NCBI GenBank assembly: GCA_016717165.1
Contig: JADKGA010000003.1
Span: forward strand, 620,001 to 684,000
DNA length: 64,000 nt
Direction: 5' to 3'
Origin: Candidatus Lutibacillus vidarii
Lineage (GTDB): Bacteria; Actinomycetota; Actinomycetes; Actinomycetales; Dermatophilaceae
Shown: piece after piece, positions 27,145-35,166 of the stretch
How the letters are laid out: each line of letters opens with the position of its first letter
How positions within the stretch are numbered: position 1 is the first letter of the stretch
The notes under the pieces: generated by a model
The model's database searches: none
Told to the model about the DNA's origin: nothing
The model's input: the letters and a program-made list of their open reading frames with translations, nothing else
Made by a program: the position numbers and the translations under genes

Positions 27145-28431
27145 TCAGCCGAGCAGGGAGTGCCGGACGATGACCTCGTCGCGGCCGGGGCCGACCCCGA
27201 TGGCGGAGATCCGGGCGCCGATGAGCTCTTCCAGACGCAGGACGTAGGACTGCGCATTGGCCGGCAGGTCCTCGAACCGGCGGCACGAGGAGATGTCCTC
27301 CCACCAGCCGGGGTGCTCCTCGTAGATCGGCGCGGCGTGATGGAAGTCGGACTGGTTGACCGGCATGGTGTCGTGTCGGACGCCGACGACGTCATAGGCG
27401 ACACAGATCGGCACGGTGTCGAGGCCGGAGAGGACGTCGAGCTTGGTGAGGACGAAGTCGGTCACCCCGTTGATCCGGGTCGCGTACCGGCCGATCACGG
27501 CGTCGGCCCAGCCGCAGCGGCGCGGCCGCCCGGTCGTCGTGCCGTACTCGACACCGACCTTGCGCAGGTGCTCGCCCATGTCGTCGAGCAGCTCGGTCGG
27601 GAAGGGACCCTCCCCCACGCGGGTCGTGTAGGCCTTGATGACGGCGATGACCCGGTCGATTCGGGTCGGTGGCACGCCGGAGCCGGTGCAGGCACCGCCG
27701 GAGGTCGCATTCGAGGAGGTGACGAAGGGGTAGGTCCCGTGGTCGACGTCGAGCAGGGTGGCCTGGCCGGCCTCGAAGAGCAGCGTCTTCCCGTCATCGA
27801 GCGCCTCGCCGAGGAGCAGCGAGGTGTCGGCGACCATGGGGCGCAGCCGCTCGACATACGAGAGCAGCTCGGTGACCACCTCGTCCGCGGCGATGGCCCG
27901 ACGGTTGTAGATCTTGGCGAGCACCTGGTTCTTGAACGCCAGCGCCGACTCGACCTTCTGGCGCAGGATGTGCTCGTCGAAGAGGTCCTGGACCCGGATC
28001 CCGATCCGGTTCATCTTGTCGGCATAGGTCGGTCCGATGCCGCGGCCGGTGGTCCCCAACTTGCGTGCGCCGAGGAAGCGTTCGGTCACCTTGTCGAGCA
28101 CTGCGTTGTATGGCGTGACGACGTGCGCGTTCGCGGAGATCCGCAGCGCCGAGGTGTCGATGCCCCGCGCGGCGAGCCCGTCGAGCTCACGGAAGAGCAC
28201 CGCGAGATCGATGACGACGCCATTGCCGATGACCGGGGTGCAGCCTGGAGTGAGGATGCCCGAGGGGAGCAGGTGGAGAGCGTACTTCTCCCCCTCGATG
28301 ACGATGGTGTGGCCGGCATTGTTGCCGCCGTTGAACTTGACCACGTAGTCGACGCTGCTCCCCAGCAGGTCGGTCGCGCGGCCCTTGCCCTCGTCGCCCC
28401 ACTGGGCTCCGACAAGCACGACTGCCGGCAT
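27145..28431 (-). CDS. purA: Adenylosuccinate synthase
   Basis: A 428-residue PurA that makes adenylosuccinate from IMP, aspartate and GTP. MPAVVLVGAQWGDEGKGRAT is the canonical start with the P-loop. FNGGNNAGHTIV, GTTGRGIGPTYADKMNRIGI and GQATLLDVDHGTYPFVTSSN are also present. ATG 28431 has AGGAG 6-7 nt upstream. It is the only AMP-branch gene in the window and is separate from the main purine cluster. Confidence 0.98.
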   Translation of the reverse strand: MPAVVLVGAQWGDEGKGRATDLLGSSVDYVVKFNGGNNAGHTIVIEGEKYALHLLPSGILTPGCTPVIGNGVVIDLAVLFRELDGLAARGIDTSALRISANAHVVTPYNAVLDKVTERFLGARKLGTTGRGIGPTYADKMNRIGIRVQDLFDEHILRQKVESALAFKNQVLAKIYNRRAIAADEVVTELLSYVERLRPMVADTSLLLGEALDDGKTLLFEAGQATLLDVDHGTYPFVTSSNATSGGACTGSGVPPTRIDRVIAVIKAYTTRVGEGPFPTELLDDMGEHLRKVGVEYGTTTGRPRRCGWADAVIGRYATRINGVTDFVLTKLDVLSGLDTVPICVAYDVVGVRHDTMPVNQSDFHHAAPIYEEHPGWWEDISSCRRFEDLPANAQSYVLRLEELIGARISAIGVGPGRDEVIVRHSLLG

Positions 28432-28555
28432 GACCGGCTCCTCTCCGTTGCGGATGGCTGCCAGCGCCCAAGGCTACCCGCGGACCGGGAATGGGGGGCC
28501 GCTGTCCGCAGTGCGTCATCGGGAGCGTTGCCGACCACGTCCGGCGGGACCGTGG

Positions 28556-29347
28556 TCAGCTCCCAACTGCCGCCCGGCGCCTTGGGCCGACGACCGGGAC
28601 CAGCCCCCGCGCCGCGCACTGCACCCCGAGAGCGAAGCGGGTGTCGGCGCCATACCTCGCCATGAGGACGGCGACCCGACGACGGACCGTTCGCAGGCTC
28701 AGCCCCAGATATCGCGCGATCGCCTCGTCCTTCAGGCCCCGCGACAGCAGCGTGAGCACCGCGGTGTCGGTGGAGGCCGCGGCCTCGCGCGTGGGGATCT
28801 CATCGGCCCGGTTCCAGGAGAGCTCGTAGAGCCAGACCAGTAGAGCGACGAGGGACGGATGCCGGACGATTCCGTAAACTGCGCCGTCACTGACGACGGC
28901 GAGGTCGTCGAGAACCGCGAAGGACGGGAGGTCCAGGGTCGAGAGCCGTTGTTCCTCCCCGGCCACGGCGCGACCGCCCAGGGTCCGCAGCGCCACGGCG
29001 GATTCGAGGATGGCAACCGGATAGATGGTGCGACGCGAGGCGACCTGCCAGGTGAGCCCGATATCGGCATGCAGTCCCGTGGTGTTCTCGCAGGCCGCCA
29101 GGCTCGAGACCGACACCCAAGCCTTCTGCCAGCTCCGCCGACTCGCCAATGTCCCCGTGAGGTCCGCGGTCAGGAGGACGCCGTGCTCCGGTTTGCCCTG
29201 TGCGCCGATCTCGACGGCGAGCCCGGTGATGGCGGCGCGGACAGTGGCGAGCTCCCCGACCTGGGCGTGCAAGCGCCGCTCCTCCTCGACGACCAGTCGT
29301 TCGACGGCCTCGAGCGCGGTCTCCACCCCGACACGATCCGGCGTCAT
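28556..29347 (-). CDS. LuxR-type transcriptional regulator
   Basis: A 263-residue regulator with an N-terminal alpha-helical segment (VETALEAVERLVVEEERRLH), a middle domain, and a C-terminal LuxR helix-turn-helix (LLSRGLKDEAIARYLGLSLR, RTVRRRVAVLMARYGADTRF). ATG 29347 is preferred because TAACAT (29360-29355 on the minus strand) lies 7 nt upstream, fitting a leaderless transcript; ATG 29356 is the alternative. It is the second such regulator within 6 kb. Confidence 0.82.
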   Translation of the reverse strand: MTPDRVGVETALEAVERLVVEEERRLHAQVGELATVRAAITGLAVEIGAQGKPEHGVLLTADLTGTLASRRSWQKAWVSVSSLAACENTTGLHADIGLTWQVASRRTIYPVAILESAVALRTLGGRAVAGEEQRLSTLDLPSFAVLDDLAVVSDGAVYGIVRHPSLVALLVWLYELSWNRADEIPTREAAASTDTAVLTLLSRGLKDEAIARYLGLSLRTVRRRVAVLMARYGADTRFALGVQCAARGLVPVVGPRRRAAVGS

Positions 29348-29493
29348 GATTGGCATGTTAGTGCCATGGCCGGTTCTCCGCCCTCCGGAGTCGGGGTCGG
29401 ACCTGCATCATGGAGGAGGCGTGGCGCCTCGCAGGGGAGGCTGCCCGCCGCGCTCCCGCAGACACTCGTCTGCTCGCGCGCCGGGAGGGGCCC

Positions 29494-29527
29494 GGCCGGG
29501 GGGGAGCCGTGCTGGCTCCCCCCGGCC
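29494..29527. terminator. GC-rich hairpin downstream of marR
   Basis: Arms 29494-29508 and 29514-29527 pair over about 14 bp with one bulged G, loop GTGCT. It lies 36 nt beyond the stop of the minus-strand MarR gene. No T-run follows. Confidence 0.5.
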
Positions 29528-29562
29528 ACCTCCGGTGGGCGACCTGATGGGGACAGGCGGCG

Positions 29563-30183
29563 TCAGGCACCGGCCGGTTCGTGCTCGAGGCAGTCCAGCC
29601 GTAGGTCGACCGGGGTCAGCGGGGCGGCGAGCAGGTCACACCACGCGCCGCTCGGCGCCCCCTCGCCCGGTCCGGGGCCCGCCGATGCTCGGCGCTCGCC
29701 GGCTCCGTCTGGTCGGTAGAACCGACAGGTCAGACACATCCGCGCGGGCGGGATGAGCCCGTCCCTCTGGAGGTCGGCGATGAGCCGAAGCAGTGAGTCG
29801 AGCAGGCCACCCTGCTCACCGGGCGGAAGTGCCGCCAGATGGCGCTGCACCGGCATACCCCAGGAGGCGAGGCGACCCGATGTGGACCGCCCGGACGCCG
29901 TCAACCCGACCCAGCGCGACCGTCCGTCCCCCTCGTCGGGTGCGACCTCGCACAGCCCCTTGGCGCGTAGGGCCTGGAGCGAGTCGGTCAGGGTGGCCCG
30001 GGTGACCCCGAGCCGAGCGGCGAGCTCGGAGGGTCGCGCCGGTGCCCCAGCCAGGGCGAGCAGGACGCGGACCTGGAGGGGACTGAGCCCCGAGGCCGTG
30101 GCGGTGTCCTGGATGAGTACCCGTTGCACCTGGCCGAGCCGCTCAAGCGCGGCGGCGATGCGCTGCTCGGGCGGCTCGGTCAC
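29563..30183 (-). CDS. MarR regulator with C-terminal cysteine motif
   Basis: A 206-residue protein. Residues ~15-140 are a MarR winged helix (GLSPLQVRVLLALAGAPARP, LAARLGVTRATLTDSLQALR). The C-terminal ~60 residues carry CLTCRFYRPDG, WCDLLAAPL and LDCLEHEPA: a CxxC plus two further Cys that could bind a metal or sense redox. GTG 30183 overlaps the upstream stop (GTGA), so it is translationally coupled to the protoglobin gene. It probably represses this pair through the operator at 30781-30801. Confidence 0.85.
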   Translation of the reverse strand: MTEPPEQRIAAALERLGQVQRVLIQDTATASGLSPLQVRVLLALAGAPARPSELAARLGVTRATLTDSLQALRAKGLCEVAPDEGDGRSRWVGLTASGRSTSGRLASWGMPVQRHLAALPPGEQGGLLDSLLRLIADLQRDGLIPPARMCLTCRFYRPDGAGERRASAGPGPGEGAPSGAWCDLLAAPLTPVDLRLDCLEHEPAGA

Positions 30184-30755
30184 CACTGCCCGTCGGCGAC
30201 GTACGGCTGACTCCACAGGGCCACGCTGAGCACGACCGCCTTGAGCCATGCGCCCATCATCGCGTCCACGTCGTCATCGGCGGTAGCACGACCCTCGAGG
30301 AAGGGCCGGACCGTCACGGTGATCGGCACGATGAGCGCGATGAGGTCGCGCATCGGCACGTATGCCGTGGAGTCGGCCCCGTCTGTGGTGTTCTTCGCGG
30401 CGCGGGCGTGCCGACGACCGATCTCGTGCTGGTACGCCAGCCAGTCGTCGCCATAGTCGGCGGCACAGGTGTCGCGGACCCACTGCCCGAAGCGGCCCCG
30501 GACCTTGTCGAGATAGTCGCCGATCGGGGCACCCGCCGGCGTGCTGAACTGCTTGAGCAGGTGCGGCTGGCTGCCGACGAAGCCATACCAGACGTCGAGG
30601 AGGGCATCGATCTGGTCGTCGAGCAGCTCGCCGGCGCGGCGCAGGGCGGCGCGGTCGTCGTCGCCGAACAGGACGCTGTCGCACAGCCGGCCGAGCTCGT
30701 CGGCCGACACTGCCCCGCTCGCGACCTGACCGAAGGTGTACCCGTGGATGTGCAT
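30180..30755 (-). CDS. Protoglobin-domain haem protein
   Basis: A 191-residue single-domain protoglobin. IDALLDVWYGFVGSQPHLLK, FGQWVRDTCAADYGDDWLAY and QHEIGRRHARAAKN give the globin-coupled-sensor pattern, with the likely haem-ligating His in the QHEIGRRH region. Such proteins bind O2, NO or CO. No output domain is attached; the adjacent MarR-type regulator may be the partner. ATG 30755 has AGGAGG 7 nt upstream. The promoter overlaps a palindromic operator. Confidence 0.85.
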   Translation of the reverse strand: MHIHGYTFGQVASGAVSADELGRLCDSVLFGDDDRAALRRAGELLDDQIDALLDVWYGFVGSQPHLLKQFSTPAGAPIGDYLDKVRGRFGQWVRDTCAADYGDDWLAYQHEIGRRHARAAKNTTDGADSTAYVPMRDLIALIVPITVTVRPFLEGRATADDDVDAMMGAWLKAVVLSVALWSQPYVADGQW

Positions 30756-30780
30756 ATCTGGTCCTCCTGGCTGAGGCGCT

Positions 30781-30801
30781 ATAATACGGACTCCTAACTA
30801 T
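30781..30801 (-). promoter_or_regulatory. MarR-type operator over the protoglobin -10 box
   Basis: On the minus strand this reads ATAGTTAGGAGTCCGTATTAT, an imperfect palindrome (13 of 21 symmetric) centred on GGANTCC. It contains TATTAT, a good -10 box, 26-31 nt upstream of the start. The TTAGGA-N-TCC core resembles known MarR-family sites. Occupancy by the downstream MarR product would block this promoter. Confidence 0.6.
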
Positions 30802-30906
30802 CTCCCAGGTGCCGAGGGAAGTCCAGAGCCCTCATCGGGCGCGCGCTTGGACCGCTCGTACGCGTCCCGGGTGGAAGGTGGGAGAGCGCCAGGTGAAGGT
30901 GTGACC

Positions 30907-31055
30907 ATGGCGCTCACCGTCAAGACGAGCGGGTATGCCGCCTGGCCACGGAGGCCGCCGAACGCGTTGGAACGACCCCCGTGAGCGTGCTGGAGACCCC
31001 CCTTGAGCACTACCTGGACGAGGAGATGTCCGACGAGGACGGCCTGCCGCGGTGA
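30907..31055 (+). pseudogene. Decayed VapB-type antitoxin
   Basis: ATG 30907 opens MALTVKTSGYA, the typical VapB start. After a one-base frameshift near 30935 the frame continues as RLATEAAERVGTTPVSVLE and ends EHYLDEEMSDEDGLPR before TGA 31053-31055, which overlaps a VapC-like GTG (GTGA). The order, overlap and sequence identify a type II toxin-antitoxin antitoxin. The frameshift makes it non-functional unless recoded. Confidence 0.7.
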
Positions 31056-31229
31056 TCGTCGACACCTCCGCTGTGGTAGCGATCTTGCCCGGATCGGGCA
31101 CCAAGGCGCGGCTCACCTTGTGGCGACTGTTTCGGGTATGCGCCGGCGGCCGAGTCGGGCGAGCCGCCGCTGTTCGTCGGCGGCGACTTCACGCACACCG
31201 TCGTCACCTCGGCGAGCCCGCCGGGGTGA
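31052..31229 (+). pseudogene. Decayed VapC-type PIN toxin
   Basis: The N-terminus VIVDTSAVVAIL (catalytic Asp of the PIN fold) begins at GTG 31052. The C-terminal piece YAPAAESGEPPLFVGGDF, with its acidic residue, appears at 31137 in another frame and ends at TGA 31227. An intact VapC is about 130 residues; only about 60 codons remain, so roughly 200 nt of the middle have been lost. It is a remnant with no toxin activity expected. Confidence 0.72.
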
Positions 31230-31236
31230 CGAGGGG

Positions 31237-31635
31237 TCATAAGCCCAAGGCGTCCGCGGCCTCGCGCGAGGCGTCGCGCAAGAAGGTCCGGCACCGGGTG
31301 GCCTCGTCCCCCTCACCGATGCGCTCGGAGGCTGTCGCGAGCGCCGCGAGGGAGCGGAGGAAGCCCCGGTTGGGCTCGTGCGACCACGGGATCGGACCCT
31401 GACCGCGCCAGCCGGCCCGACGGAGTGCGTCCAACCCGCGGTGATATCCGGTACGGGCATACGCAAACCCGTCGACAGTGCGCCCCTCGGCCAGGGCCTG
31501 TTCGGCCAGAACGGCCCAGGCCAGCGGTGAGGCCGGGTGTGCCGCGGCGACCTCGGACGCGGACGACCCCGCGGCGAGCACGCTCGCCGCGGGGTCGTCC
31601 GGGAGGTGCGTCGGCGGGGTGCCGAGCAGGTCCAT
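31237..31635 (-). CDS. DUF3151 family protein
   Basis: A 132-residue protein with SPLAWAVLAEQALAEGRTVD, FAYARTGYHRGLDALRRAGW and GPIPWSHEPNRGFLRSLAAL, the conserved core of DUF3151. The family is found beside class II aldolase genes in Actinobacteria and has a TPR-like helical pattern; its role is unknown. Its start codon lies 1 nt after the fba stop, so it is the second gene of the fba operon. Confidence 0.9.
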   Translation of the reverse strand: MDLLGTPPTHLPDDPAASVLAAGSSASEVAAAHPASPLAWAVLAEQALAEGRTVDGFAYARTGYHRGLDALRRAGWRGQGPIPWSHEPNRGFLRSLAALATASERIGEGDEATRCRTFLRDASREAADALGL

Positions 31636-31636
31636 G

Positions 31637-32668
31637 TCAGCCCTGGTGGGTGCCGGCGCTCCGCAGGTCCTGGCACGCGCGGACGACGCGGGCGGCCATG
31701 GCAGCCTCGGCCTCCTTGCCCCAGGCGCGCGGGTCGTACTGCTTCTTGTTGCCGACCTCGCCGTCGACCTTGAGGACGCCGTCGTAGTTCTTGAGCATCC
31801 AGGAGGCGACCGGGCGGGTGAAGGCGTACTGCGTGTCGGTGTCGACGTTCATCTTGATGACGCCGAAGTCGACCGCGTCCGAGATCTCCTGCGGGAGCGA
31901 GCCGGAGCCGCCGTGGAAGACCAGGTCGAGCGGCTTGCTGCCGGCTGCGAGGCCCTTGGCCGCGACGACCGCGTCCTGGCACTGGCGCAGGATCTCGGGG
32001 CGCAGCTTGACGTTGCCCGGCTTGTAGACGCCGTGGACGTTGCCGAAGGTGAGAGCGGCCATGTAGCGGCCGTTCTCGCCCAGGCCGAGGGCCTCGACCG
32101 TCGCGAGAGCGTCTTCGGGGGTCGTGTAGAGCTGCTCGTTGATCTCGTTGGCGACGCCGTCCTCCTCGCCGCCGACGACGCCGATCTCGACCTCGAGGAT
32201 GATGTGCGCGGCCTTGGCGAGCGCGAGCAACTCCTGGCCGATGCGCAGGTTCTCACCGAGCGGCACGGCCGAGCCGTCCCACATGTGCGACTGGAAGAGG
32301 GGCGCCTGACCGGCCTTGACCCGCTCGGCGGAGATCGCCAGGAGCGGACGGACGAAGCCGTCGAGCTTGTCCTTGGGGCAGTGGTCGGTGTGCAACGCGA
32401 TATTGACGGAGTAGTTCTTTGCGACCTCGTAGGCGAAGGCGGCCAGGGCGCTGGCTCCGGTCACCATGTTCTTGATGTTGGAGCCCGAGCCGAACTCGGC
32501 GCCACCGGTCGACACCTGGATGATGCCGTCAGACCCCGCCTCGGCGAAGCCGCGGATCGCCGCGTTGATCGTCTGGCTGGAGGTGATATTGATCGCCGGA
32601 TATGCGAAGGAACCAGCCTTCGCGCGGTCGAGCATGTCGGCGTAGACCTCAGGTGTTGCGATGGGCAT
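31637..32668 (-). CDS. fba: Class II fructose-bisphosphate aldolase
   Basis: A 343-residue zinc aldolase of glycolysis/gluconeogenesis. It shows FAYPAINITSSQTINAAIRG, the zinc-ligand segment VNIALHTDHCPKDKL, ILEVEIGVVGGEEDG and LVFHGGSGSLPQEI. Length and motifs are normal for the class IIA actinobacterial enzyme. ATG 32668 has AGGAGA just upstream. Confidence 0.97.
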   Translation of the reverse strand: MPIATPEVYADMLDRAKAGSFAYPAINITSSQTINAAIRGFAEAGSDGIIQVSTGGAEFGSGSNIKNMVTGASALAAFAYEVAKNYSVNIALHTDHCPKDKLDGFVRPLLAISAERVKAGQAPLFQSHMWDGSAVPLGENLRIGQELLALAKAAHIILEVEIGVVGGEEDGVANEINEQLYTTPEDALATVEALGLGENGRYMAALTFGNVHGVYKPGNVKLRPEILRQCQDAVVAAKGLAAGSKPLDLVFHGGSGSLPQEISDAVDFGVIKMNVDTDTQYAFTRPVASWMLKNYDGVLKVDGEVGNKKQYDPRAWGKEAEAAMAARVVRACQDLRSAGTHQG

Positions 32669-32804
32669 GGCTGTCTCCTGGAATGGGCGACGATGGGGAT
32701 TCCACGACCCATCCTTTCACCCCTTCAGCCCGGCACAGAAGGGACGTTGGCCACCTCGACAGTGGTCACCCGCACGTCACCTGGTGTTCAGACTCAGGGC
32801 CGGG

Positions 32805-33851
32805 TCACGCGCGCATCGGATCGCGGGCGAAGCGGGTCATCCCCTCAGTGAGCCCGACCCGGGCGACGAACCCCAGCACCTCCCGCGCCCGCCGCGGGGA
32901 GGCAGTGATATGCCGGACGTCACCGAGCCGGTAGTCGCCGGAGACCACCGGCGCGGCGGTGGAGCCGGCGGCCTGGTGGAGAGCGGCAGCCATGTCCCAC
33001 AGGGTGTGCGGCATGCCCGAGGCGATATTGAAGGCACCCCCCACCGGACCAGTCGCCGTGAGGGCCAAGACGTTGGCGTGCGCGACATCCGCGACGTGGA
33101 CGAAGTCGCGACGCTGCCCGCCGTCCTCGAAGACACGAGGCGCGACACCGGCCTGAACGGCGCTGCGGAAGATGCTCGCGACCCCGGCATACGGGGTGTC
33201 CCGCGGCATCCGGGGCCCATAGACATTGTGGTAGCGCAGCCGCACCACCTCAGCCCCGGACACTCGCGCGTAGGCCGTGCACAGCTGCTCCTGGTGGACC
33301 TTCGTCGCGGCGTAGACATTGCGCGGGTCCAGGGGTTCGTCCTCGTCGATGTCGATCGGCTCCAGGTCCCGGTCACACCGCGAGCAGGACGGCTCGAACC
33401 GTCCCTGGCGCAGGTCGATCTCACGTCGCGGCCCGGGTCGCTCCCGGCCGTGGTCGGGGCAGCGGTAACCTCCCTCGCCGTAGACGACCATGCTCGAGGC
33501 CAGAACCAGCCGACCGGCATACCGGCGCTCGTGGAGGGCCGCCAGGAGGGCGGCGGTCGCGGCGTCGTTGTCCGCGACGTATGCCGCGACGTCCCCGAAG
33601 TCGACCCCCAACCCGACCCGGGATGCCTGGTGACATACCGCGTCGACGCCGGTCACCGCCGCTACTGCCACCCCCGGGACGTTGAGATCCTCGAATCGGT
33701 AGTCGGCCCGGTGGTCGAGGTAGTCGGGGTGCATCCGGTGCGCGGCCGGGGACAGCGAGTCGACCACCCTCACCTCGTGTCCGCCGGCGAGGAGCTCGTC
33801 GACGATGTGCGACCCGATGAAGCCGGCTCCGCCGGTGACAAGAACTCTCAT
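32805..33851 (-). CDS. NAD-dependent sugar epimerase with Cys-rich insert
   Basis: A 348-residue extended SDR. MRVLVTGGAGFIGSHIVDEL binds NAD; YAATKVHQEQL supplies the catalytic Tyr/Lys, and ASSMVVYGEGG the Ser. Between these, an insert of about 40 residues contains CPDHG and PSCSRCDRDLEP, a likely C-H-C-C zinc site not found in standard GalE. It is the last gene of the eight-gene operon starting at 39178; its start overlaps the preceding stop by ATGA. It probably epimerises or dehydrates an NDP-sugar. Confidence 0.88.
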   Translation of the reverse strand: MRVLVTGGAGFIGSHIVDELLAGGHEVRVVDSLSPAAHRMHPDYLDHRADYRFEDLNVPGVAVAAVTGVDAVCHQASRVGLGVDFGDVAAYVADNDAATAALLAALHERRYAGRLVLASSMVVYGEGGYRCPDHGRERPGPRREIDLRQGRFEPSCSRCDRDLEPIDIDEDEPLDPRNVYAATKVHQEQLCTAYARVSGAEVVRLRYHNVYGPRMPRDTPYAGVASIFRSAVQAGVAPRVFEDGGQRRDFVHVADVAHANVLALTATGPVGGAFNIASGMPHTLWDMAAALHQAAGSTAAPVVSGDYRLGDVRHITASPRRAREVLGFVARVGLTEGMTRFARDPMRA

Positions 33852-34528
33852 ACCATGGTCCGATCCTTGCGGGTGAGTCCGAGCGAGTGCGCGAACGCGG
33901 CGAACCGAGTGTCCGGGGCCGCTGCGGCGACCTCAGGGATATCGGCAACCTCGTCGACATCGCGCAAGGTGGGAAGGAGGGCGACCGAACGGCCCCGGGC
34001 TTCCAGCGCAGCGAGCTGGGCCAACCCGGTGCGGGGAGTGCTCATCGGTACGCCGTGGAAGACGCCGGGGTCGGCTCCACGCATCGCCAACACCCACCAG
34101 CCACCGTCCGCCGCGAACCCCAAAGCGGTGTCGACCCCCGGGGTCTCGACTGCGACGAAGGCGGCGTCGAGGTCGGCGGCCCGCACCTGCGGGGTGTCCA
34201 TCCCGATCTGGACGGTGCGCGCGCTCGGTCCTCGACCGGCATACGTCCAGGCGTCGGCGAGGCGTTCGGTGAAGTCCGCACCTCGTTGGGCGACCACGGT
34301 GAGGGTCGAGGGGAACCACGTGGGGCGGGCGCCGTCGAGGGCGACGACGACACGGTCGCACTCGCAGGCGGCGGCAGCATCGAGAGTGTCGGCCAGGGCC
34401 GCTGCGGCGAGCTCGGCGGCCTCGGCGTGGGTCAGCGGTGGGACCAGGCGGGTCTTGACCAGTCCGGGCACGGGCGCCTTGGCGACGACGAGGACGGTGC
34501 GGTCGCCGGCGGGTTCGGGGTGGGTCAT
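33848..34528 (-). CDS. DUF2064/TIGR04282-type glycosyltransferase
   Basis: A 226-residue protein with VLVVAKAPVPGLVKTRLVPP at the N-terminus and VQIGMDTPQVRAADLDAA containing the DxPQ motif, matching the family annotated as arsenosugar-biosynthesis glycosyltransferase (TIGR04282, DUF2064). The fold is that of nucleotidyl/glycosyl transferases. Both ends overlap neighbours by 4 nt (ATGA), so it is tightly coupled to the GT2 and the epimerase. The substrate is unknown. Confidence 0.85.
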   Translation of the reverse strand: MTHPEPAGDRTVLVVAKAPVPGLVKTRLVPPLTHAEAAELAAAALADTLDAAAACECDRVVVALDGARPTWFPSTLTVVAQRGADFTERLADAWTYAGRGPSARTVQIGMDTPQVRAADLDAAFVAVETPGVDTALGFAADGGWWVLAMRGADPGVFHGVPMSTPRTGLAQLAALEARGRSVALLPTLRDVDEVADIPEVAAAAPDTRFAAFAHSLGLTRKDRTMV

Positions 34529-35166
34529 CGGAGGAAGCGCCCCATGTCGACTACTGCGGTCAGCGTCCCGCGGACCGTGCCGGTCACCTTGGACCGCCCC
34601 ACGCGGGGGTGGTAGGCGACGTCGACCTCGGCGATCCGCCACTGCTCGGCGTGCGCCCGCAGGACCATCTCCAACGGCCAGCCAGACCGGCGGTCGCGCA
34701 GGGTGAGGGAGAGGAGGTCGGCCCTTCGGGCGGCGCGCATGGGACCGAGATCGTGCAGCCGCAAGCCGGTCCGGCGGCGGACCAGGCCCGCCAAGGCGCG
34801 GTTGGCGCCACGCGCATGCCACGGCCAGGCCCCCGCACGGGCGACCCGTGCGCCCAGGACCAGGTCGGCCTCGCCTGCGGCAACTGGGCCGGTCACCCTC
34901 GGGAGGTCGGCCGCGTCGAAGCTGGCGTCGGCATCCATGAAAGCCACGATCTGCGCCGTGGCGGCAGTCAGCCCGGCGAAGCAGGCCGACCCGAATCCCG
35001 GCCGTTCCTCGGCCACGACAAGGGCGCCGTGCGCGCGGGCGACCGCGGCCGTGTCGTCGCTAGACCCGTTGTCGACGACGATCGGTCGAAATCCCGTGGG
35101 GAACGCGCTCAGGACCGCGGGGAGCGCGGCCGCCTCGTTGCGCGCGGGCAGGATGACGTCGATCAT
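34525..35166 (-). CDS. Family 2 glycosyltransferase
   Basis: A 213-residue GT-A fold enzyme starting MIDVILPARNEAAALPAVLS. It has VVDNGSSDDTAAVARAHGA and VAFMDADASFDAADLPRV (DxD motif), then RRSGWPLEMVLRAHAEQWRI. It resembles dolichyl-phosphate-mannose synthase-like bacterial GT2 proteins. It overlaps the preceding membrane protein gene and the following DUF2064 gene by 4 nt each. Confidence 0.88.
   Translation of the reverse strand: MIDVILPARNEAAALPAVLSAFPTGFRPIVVDNGSSDDTAAVARAHGALVVAEERPGFGSACFAGLTAATAQIVAFMDADASFDAADLPRVTGPVAAGEADLVLGARVARAGAWPWHARGANRALAGLVRRRTGLRLHDLGPMRAARRADLLSLTLRDRRSGWPLEMVLRAHAEQWRIAEVDVAYHPRVGRSKVTGTVRGTLTAVVDMGRFLR

Noticed and set aside
30779..30786. Plus-strand promoter TATAAT near the protoglobin operator
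   Set aside because: A perfect TATAAT exists (30780-30785), but no -35 box is visible and only the decayed vapBC lies downstream.
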